A DNA stretch of 64,000 nt from NCBI RefSeq assembly GCF_963677875.1, contig NZ_OY782566.1, positions 434,001-498,000 of the forward strand. The letters run 5' to 3'. Under the pieces are notes generated by a model that worked only from the letters and a program-made list of their open reading frames with translations, was not told the origin of the DNA and made no database searches. Within the stretch, counting starts at the first letter, position 1. Every line of letters starts with the position of its first letter. Of this stretch, positions 58,902-64,000 are shown piece by piece. A program made the position numbers and the translations under genes. Source of the stretch: Thiomicrorhabdus sp. (GTDB taxonomy: Bacteria; Pseudomonadota; Gammaproteobacteria; Thiomicrospirales; Thiomicrospiraceae).

Positions 58902-60800
58902 TCAAACACCGACAAGCGTTGGGAGATCGGCCGTGATCGATTTCGGCTGAATCCCCAATTTTGCCAAACGCGAACTTAAGGTCATCGGTTTGATTTTAAG
59001 CAGCGCAGCGGCTCCGTCTTTACCGGAAATCTTTCCACCACAGAGCTTCAGAGCATTGATCATGTTCTGCCGTTCCAACCGTTCCAGCTCCTCGATGGTT
59101 TTAATCCGCATGCCGATCTCGTTCTGAGTTCCGCTTTCCAGCACTTCCTGCTGCAGCGGCAGATTCAGTTCCAGTCGATTGCCGTTGGAAAGAATCACTG
59201 CCCGCTCGATCACATTAATCAACTCACGGATATTTCCCGGCCAGTTATAAGCGCTCAATTTCTGAATATCGCCAATTGTCAGACTGATGCCGTGCTTGGA
59301 AAATTTCTGACACGCCAGATTCAGAAAATGATTGGCCAGAATCGGAATATCCTCTTTTCTCTCGCGCAAAGCCGTCGACTCGATCGGAAAAACATTCAGC
59401 CGAAAATACAAATCCTCGCGAAAACGTTTATCCACAACCTCCTGTTTCAGATTACGGTTGGTCGCGGCGATAATGCGCACATCAATGCTACGTGTCTTCG
59501 ATTCTCCGACCCGTTCGAATTGATGTTCCTGCAAAACCCGTAACAGTTTGCTCTGCAGTTCCAGCGGAATTTCACCGACTTCGTCTAGAAAAATCGAGCC
59601 GCCGTCAGCCAGTTCGAAGCGTCCGGCACGGTCAGCCAAAGCACCGGTAAAGGCGCCCTTGATGTGTCCGAAAAATTCGCTTTCGAACAATTCTCTGGGA
59701 ATGGAAGCGCAGTTGACGCGGATCAGCGGCCGCCCCTTTCGACCGCTGCTTTCGTGGATCGCCCTGGCAATCAATTCTTTGCCGGTTCCCGACTCACCGG
59801 TAATCAACACATTGGCATCGGTCGGAGCCACCAATTCGATCTGCTGAACGATTTTATTGATTGCCGCGCTCTTTCCGACGATTTCCTTATAGTTATGTTC
59901 GGCGCGATACTCCTCCTGCAAGTAAGCATTTTCCAATTCGAGGCGCTGCTTTAAATTTTGCACTTCCTTCAAGGCCGAGTGCAGCTTTTCCTCGGCCAGC
60001 TTTCTTTGGCTGACATCGCGAAAAATCACCACTGCACCAACCAGTCGACCGTTGTCCATAATCGGCGTGCTGGTGTACTCCACACTGATCGGCCGGCCTT
60101 CTCTGGTCCAGAATTGTTCGTTATCGACGTGGCGGACATCGCCGTCTTTAAAAGCGGCATAGATGTGACAGTTTTCGCAGTTATAAGGCGTTCCGTCACT
60201 GTGACTGTGATGGATCAGGGCATGCATATTCCGGCCAATCAGCTCGCTGGCTCGCCAACCCAACATTTTTTCGGCAGCCGGATTGACAAAAGTGGCGTTA
60301 CCTTCAATGTCGACGCCGTAAATTCCTTCGCCAACCGCTTTGAGAATCAGCTGATTCTCTCGCTCAAATTCCCGAAAAACGCTCTCGATTGTCTGCCAGT
60401 GCTGTAATCCATCGCGGTGCAAGCGGTTGGCTTCGGATAATTCCCGGCGTTTACGAAGTTTCTGAGGACAATAAAGCGTGAAGGCGATCAGAAGCGACGG
60501 GCTCACGCTCAATAAGGTCGCGGAAATTTCAACATCCTGACTCTGATCGCCATTCAGTAAAATTTTCAACTCATTACTCCAGGCATGCCGCTTCTCGACG
60601 ATTTCGTCGGTAAAAGCGACCAGTTTTGCCAGACTCGGTTTGAAAATCCGACTGACCGGCTGCTGAACAAGCTCTGCGGCCGAATTCGAAAACATCCGTG
60701 CTGCGGCCGGATTCAAATGCACAATGCGGTCTTCATAGGGCGCAATAATCAAAATGGCTTCGGAACTTTTTTCAAACAGAGACTGATACAACACACTCAT
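58902..60800 (-). CDS. PAS-domain sigma-54-dependent activator of the second NrtABC operon
   Basis: This 632-residue protein has two PAS domains (residues ~5-110 and ~155-280; the second with FVNPAAEKMLGWRASELIGR and a CENCH pair of cysteines in YNCENCHIYAAF). A coiled coil follows (LKEVQNLKQRLELENAYLQE). Next is the AAA+ domain with GESGTGKE, GAFTGA and GSIFLDEVGEIP, and a Fis-type helix-turn-helix. The Cys-containing PAS region is typical of activators that sense small ligands or redox. It is divergent from the transporter genes and 180 bp from their sigma-54 promoter, with three palindromic sites between, so it almost certainly drives that operon. Confidence 0.9.
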   Translation of the reverse strand: MSVLYQSLFEKSSEAILIIAPYEDRIVHLNPAAARMFSNSAAELVQQPVSRIFKPSLAKLVAFTDEIVEKRHAWSNELKILLNGDQSQDVEISATLLSVSPSLLIAFTLYCPQKLRKRRELSEANRLHRDGLQHWQTIESVFREFERENQLILKAVGEGIYGVDIEGNATFVNPAAEKMLGWRASELIGRNMHALIHHSHSDGTPYNCENCHIYAAFKDGDVRHVDNEQFWTREGRPISVEYTSTPIMDNGRLVGAVVIFRDVSQRKLAEEKLHSALKEVQNLKQRLELENAYLQEEYRAEHNYKEIVGKSAAINKIVQQIELVAPTDANVLITGESGTGKELIARAIHESSGRKGRPLIRVNCASIPRELFESEFFGHIKGAFTGALADRAGRFELADGGSIFLDEVGEIPLELQSKLLRVLQEHQFERVGESKTRSIDVRIIAATNRNLKQEVVDKRFREDLYFRLNVFPIESTALRERKEDIPILANHFLNLACQKFSKHGISLTIGDIQKLSAYNWPGNIRELINVIERAVILSNGNRLELNLPLQQEVLESGTQNEIGMRIKTIEELERLERQNMINALKLCGGKISGKDGAAALLKIKPMTLSSRLAKLGIQPKSITADLPTLVGV

Positions 60801-60853
60801 AAATTCAACCCGCGAATTTTCATTTACCGAAATGAAACAAACAGCACGCCAAA

Positions 60854-60908
60854 TTCACGAAATTTCGTGAACTTACTTACGAAACCTCGTTAAATCACGA
60901 AGTTTCGT
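60854..60908 (+). promoter_or_regulatory. Three palindromic activator sites (ACGAAnnTTCGT)
   Basis: The first is the 18-bp perfect palindrome TTCACGAAATTTCGTGAA (60854-60871). ACGAAACCTCGT (60879-60890) and ACGAAGTTTCGT (60897-60908) are weaker repeats. Centres are 22 and 18 bp apart, roughly two helical turns. They lie 70-125 bp upstream of the sigma-54 promoter, the normal enhancer position, and also just upstream of the activator gene. Confidence 0.82.
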
Positions 60909-60978
60909 CGTAAAAAACGATTTTAAAAACCACCTCATTCTCTTTTCAAAACAATAACTTAATCTTTATTTAAGAAAA

Positions 60979-60994
60979 TGGCACAGCCACTGCT
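60979..60994 (+). promoter_or_regulatory. Sigma-54 promoter of the second NrtABC operon
   Basis: TGGCACAGCCACTGCT matches TGGCACRNNNNTTGCW at all but one base (CTGC for TTGC), with exact GG-GC spacing. Transcription would start near 61005, ~73 nt before the ATG. Confidence 0.82.
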
Positions 60995-61077
60995 CAATAA
61001 AAAAGCGATTTGCTTGCACTGGATGACGCTGCACCAGTGCGAAGCAGCAAAAACCGAAATTGTGCGAGGTAACCGAT

Positions 61078-62553
61078 ATGTCATTTAAAAGCTTGAACGA
61101 TCCATTTGATGCATCCAAAAGTCTGCTACACAAATCCGACTGCAACTGTCCAATCTGCCAAACGGAAAAAACGTCTTCCGGTCTGAACGATGCACAGAAA
61201 CAGGAGCGCATTGAACAGGCGGCTTTCAGTCAACAGCAAAGCCCGGCCAAATCCGACTCACACCCCGAATACGATGCCGTTCTGGACTCGAATGAAGCGA
61301 TCATCGATCGCGCCGTCGAAAGTGCGGTAGTACGTTCGGTTTTCGGCCACAACGACATGAGCCGCCGTTCTTTCCTCGGCATGATCGGGGCCGGAACCGC
61401 AGCCGCCGTACTCGGAAGCGTATTTCCAATGGAAGAAGCCAAGGCCGCGATTAAAGAAACCATGGGACTCGGCCCATTGGAGAAGAAAAAGCTGAACATC
61501 GGATTTGTACCGATCACTTGCGCCACGCCGATCATCATGGCGCACCCGATGGGGTTTTATGAGAAGAACGGCCTGGATGTCGATGTCATCAAAACCGCCG
61601 GCTGGGCGGTGGCACGCGACAAGTCGCTTGCCAAGGAATACGATGCCTCTCACATGCTGACACCAATGCCGCTGGCAATGACCATGGGGGCCGGTTCGAC
61701 CGCTACGCCCTTCATCATGCCGACGGTGGAAAACATCAACGGTCAGGCGATCGTGTTACACAACGATCATAAAGACAAACGCGATCCGAAACAGTGGAAG
61801 GGCTTCAAATTCGGGGTTCCTTTCGAATACTCGATGCACAACTTCCTTTTGCGTTATTACGTAGCAGAACATGGACTCGATCCGGATAAGGACATCCAGA
61901 TTCGCGTCGTTCCGCCACCGGAAATGGTGGCCAATCTGCGTGCCGGTAACCTGGACGGTTATCTGTCCCCCGATCCATTCAATCAGCGCGCCGTTTGGGA
62001 AAAAGTCGGCTTCATTCATACCTTGACCAAAGACATCTGGGAAGGCCATCCATGCTGCGCCTTTGCCTGCTCCAAAGAATTCGCGGTCACTAACCCGAAT
62101 ACTTACGGCGCTCTGCTCCGTTCGATCATTGATGCGACCGAATATTCCGCCAAGCAGGAAAACCGCAAGGAAATCGCCGAAGCCATCTCGCCGAAAAATT
62201 ACCTGAATCAGCCGGTTCCTGTCGTTCAGCAGGTATTGACCGGCCGTTATGCCGATGGCCTGGGATCGGTTATGAACGTTCCCGACCGCATTGATTTCGA
62301 CCCTTTCCCATGGCACTCAATGGGCGTATGGATTCTGACTCAGATGAAGCGCTGGGGTTATGTCAAAGGCGATATCGACTACAACAAGATCGCCGAAGAA
62401 GTGTATCTGGCGTCGGAAACCGGTGAAGTCATGAAAAAACTCGGCTATACGCCGCCGGATAAAACCTATGAAAACTACACAATCATGGGCAAGGAGTTCG
62501 ATTACACCAAGCCGGAAGAGTATATCGAAAGCTTCAAAATTCGCAGAACCTGA
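61078..62553 (+). CDS. NrtA/CmpA-like binding protein with a long Cys-containing N-terminal extension
   Basis: The ATG at 61078 gives 491 residues. The NrtA body starts near residue 140 (KLNIGFVPITCATPIIMAHP) and has FGVPFEYSMHNFLLRYYVAE, IRVVPPPEMVANLRAGNLDG and IWEGHPCCAFACSKEF. Before it is a twin-arginine signal (SRRSFLGMIGAGTAAAVLG) at about residue 100. It is preceded by a ~95-residue cytoplasmic stretch with CNCPIC that would remain attached or be removed with the signal. Such a long pre-signal region is odd. The ligand is probably nitrate, cyanate or a similar anion. It leads the operon binding protein, permease, ATPase. Confidence 0.87.
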   Translation: MSFKSLNDPFDASKSLLHKSDCNCPICQTEKTSSGLNDAQKQERIEQAAFSQQQSPAKSDSHPEYDAVLDSNEAIIDRAVESAVVRSVFGHNDMSRRSFLGMIGAGTAAAVLGSVFPMEEAKAAIKETMGLGPLEKKKLNIGFVPITCATPIIMAHPMGFYEKNGLDVDVIKTAGWAVARDKSLAKEYDASHMLTPMPLAMTMGAGSTATPFIMPTVENINGQAIVLHNDHKDKRDPKQWKGFKFGVPFEYSMHNFLLRYYVAEHGLDPDKDIQIRVVPPPEMVANLRAGNLDGYLSPDPFNQRAVWEKVGFIHTLTKDIWEGHPCCAFACSKEFAVTNPNTYGALLRSIIDATEYSAKQENRKEIAEAISPKNYLNQPVPVVQQVLTGRYADGLGSVMNVPDRIDFDPFPWHSMGVWILTQMKRWGYVKGDIDYNKIAEEVYLASETGEVMKKLGYTPPDKTYENYTIMGKEFDYTKPEEYIESFKIRRT

Positions 62554-62571
62554 ATCTGACGGGAGCCAATT

Positions 62572-63402
62572 ATGTTTCATTCAATCAAATGGAAATCGGC
62601 TCTGCTTTCAGTGGTTTTGCTGGTGCTTCTGCTGGGAATCTGGGAAGGAGTCCATCAGACGCCCACAGAGACGAAACCACTGACGGAGTACGAAATGCTC
62701 ATGGGAGGCGCGACCCAGGAGGCGCGCGTTCCACCCCCGTCGGAAATAATCAAACTCGGCTACGCAGAATTGAGTGATCCCTTCTACGATGCCGGGCCAA
62801 ATGATAAAGGGATCGGCATTCAACTTGGTTACTCGATCTACCGGGTCACCGTCGGCTTCCTGCTCGCGGCGCTGATCGCCATTCCAATCGGCTTTCTGGT
62901 CGGAATGTCGCCCCTGATGTATGGCGCACTCAACCCGTTTATTCAAGTCATGCGGCCAATTTCGCCGCTGGCCTGGATGCCTCTGGCGCTGTTTATTATT
63001 AAAGATTCGGAAATCTCGGCAATTTTCGTTATTTTCATCTGCTCCATCTGGCCGATGCTGCTGAATACCGCTTTCGGCGTCGCCAATGTCCGTAAAGACT
63101 GGGTCAATGTTGCCCGAACCCATGAACTCAACCCGATCAAAACCGCTTTGCTGGTCATCCTGCCGGCGGCCGCACCGACCATCCTAACCGGGATGCGCAT
63201 CTCGATCGGTATCGCCTGGCTGGTGATCGTCGCCGCAGAAATGCTGGTTGGCGGAACCGGGATCGGTTACTACGTCTGGAACGAGTGGAACAATTTGAAC
63301 CTCGCCAGCGTGATTTTCTCGATTTTTATGATCGGAGTCGTCGGAATGTTCCTCGACATGACGCTGGCCTACGCGGCACGCTGGGTCGAATACCAAGAAT
63401 AG
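62572..63402 (+). CDS. NrtB-type ABC transporter permease (second system)
   Basis: The 276-residue inner-membrane protein has an N-terminal helix followed by a periplasmic segment (TPTETKPLTEYEMLMGGATQ). Five more helices surround the coupling loop RTHELNPIKTALLVILPAAA, and the family block RPISPLAWMPLALFI is present. It lies 18 nt after the binding-protein gene and matches the first system's permease in layout, though the two are clearly diverged. Confidence 0.92.
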   Translation: MFHSIKWKSALLSVVLLVLLLGIWEGVHQTPTETKPLTEYEMLMGGATQEARVPPPSEIIKLGYAELSDPFYDAGPNDKGIGIQLGYSIYRVTVGFLLAALIAIPIGFLVGMSPLMYGALNPFIQVMRPISPLAWMPLALFIIKDSEISAIFVIFICSIWPMLLNTAFGVANVRKDWVNVARTHELNPIKTALLVILPAAAPTILTGMRISIGIAWLVIVAAEMLVGGTGIGYYVWNEWNNLNLASVIFSIFMIGVVGMFLDMTLAYAARWVEYQE

Positions 63403-63410
63403 GAAAGCTT

Positions 63411-64000
63411 ATGAGCAAACACTTTTTAGAAGTTCAAGGGCTGAAAAAGAGTTACCCCGGCCCGGGAAAAAGTCCCGAGGCCGTCATTTTTGAAGACGCC
63501 AATTTTAATGTCGAAAAAGGAGAATTCATCTGCGTCATCGGACATTCCGGGTGCGGGAAATCGACCATTCTGAATATTCTTGCCGGTCTGGATGAAGCCT
63601 CGGACGGAGTGGTCGTGATGAACGGCAAGGAAGTGGCTGGCCCCAGTCTGGATCGCGGCGTCGTGTTTCAGAACTACAGCCTGCTCCCGTGGCGAACGGC
63701 GCTGCACAATGTGACCTTTGCGGTACAGGCACGCTGGCCGGAATGGAGCAAACAGCAGGTTATGGAACACAGCCATCGCTATCTGGATCTGGTCGGACTG
63801 CAGGGCGCGCATGATCGGAAGCCGGCACAGCTCTCCGGCGGGATGCGTCAAAGGGTCAGTATCGCCCGCGCGTTTGCCACTCAGCCGCAATTATTGCTGA
63901 TGGACGAACCTTTCGGCGCGCTGGATGCTTTGACTCGCGGCGTCATTCAGGAAGAATTGATTAAAATCTGGACCGAATCCAAACAGACCGTGTTTATGAT
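63411..64000 (+). CDS. NrtC/NrtD-type ABC ATPase, N-terminal part, cut by the window edge
   Basis: The frame opened by ATG at 63411 (GGAAAG before it) stays open to the end of the window (~196 residues). Walker A GHSGCGKST, Q-loop VVFQNYSLLPWRT, signature LSGGMRQRVSIARA and Walker B LLLMDEPFGALDALT are visible. The switch His lies beyond the edge. It completes the second importer. Confidence 0.93.
   Translation, partial: MSKHFLEVQGLKKSYPGPGKSPEAVIFEDANFNVEKGEFICVIGHSGCGKSTILNILAGLDEASDGVVVMNGKEVAGPSLDRGVVFQNYSLLPWRTALHNVTFAVQARWPEWSKQQVMEHSHRYLDLVGLQGAHDRKPAQLSGGMRQRVSIARAFATQPQLLLMDEPFGALDALTRGVIQEELIKIWTESKQTVFM

Noticed and set aside
1..64000. CRISPR arrays, tRNA or rRNA genes, transposases and phage genes
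   Set aside because: Read through for regularly spaced repeats, cloverleaf sequences with CCA ends and recombinase motifs; none was found. The short inverted repeats seen are explained as operators, terminators or the two hairpin elements.

Overview
The window comes from a marine-type gammaproteobacterium. The overall gene style resembles the Thiomicrospira/Thiomicrorhabdus group of sulfur-oxidising autotrophs, but that placement is an inference from protein flavour and not from a marker gene. Supporting traits are a RegB/RegA redox two-component pair, a ubiquitous-type RimK, two NrtABC-type transporters and a full purine-nitrogen scavenging programme. No rRNA, tRNA, CRISPR array or insertion sequence was seen.

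Region 1 (1-18 kb) is a metal or tetrapyrrole acquisition regulon on the minus strand. It has a TonB-dependent receptor and a large CobN-like (HmuS-like) membrane-anchored chelatase homologue. An ExbB/MotA plus DUF2149 pair is also present. A separate operon holds an MbnP-family lipoprotein, two tandem MbnH-type di-haem enzymes and an outer-membrane barrel. Four exact copies of a 17-bp palindrome, each abutting the -35 box of a promoter with a 17-bp spacer, tie these units together. The fourth copy drives no protein gene. It precedes a predicted ~100-nt structured RNA with its own terminator. A low-GC island (1.8-5.8 kb: Fic protein, small unknown, ATPase plus partner, hairpin repeats) splits the regulon and looks acquired. 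A PCuAC-Spy copper protein and RegB/RegA follow at 18-21 kb.

Region 2 (21-31 kb) holds cyanase with a sigma-54 promoter; an OsmC, acyl-CoA-dehydrogenase-like and rubredoxin-reductase trio; a NifA-like activator; and an NrtABC-type transporter, probably for cyanate or a similar nitrogen anion.

Region 3 (31.5-58.8 kb) is a purine catabolic island. A GntR regulator lies within it, and six ATTGTATACAAT-like operators sit before five transcription units. These encode outer-membrane and inner-membrane purine uptake, guanine/8-oxoguanine deamination, xanthine dehydrogenase, urate oxidation (PuuD, UraH, UraD), allantoin and allantoate hydrolysis (PuuE, AllC-like) and a PucG aminotransferase. An oxalurate/oxamate branch (amidase, HpxW-like) completes the route, so the likely purpose is releasing all four purine nitrogens. 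Three genes here carry single-base homopolymer expansions (four in total) that break the frame. They look more like sequence errors than decay.

Region 4 (58.9-64 kb) has a PAS-type sigma-54 activator divergent from a second NrtABC operon. The intergenic region contains three palindromic activator sites and a near-consensus sigma-54 promoter. The last gene runs off the window.
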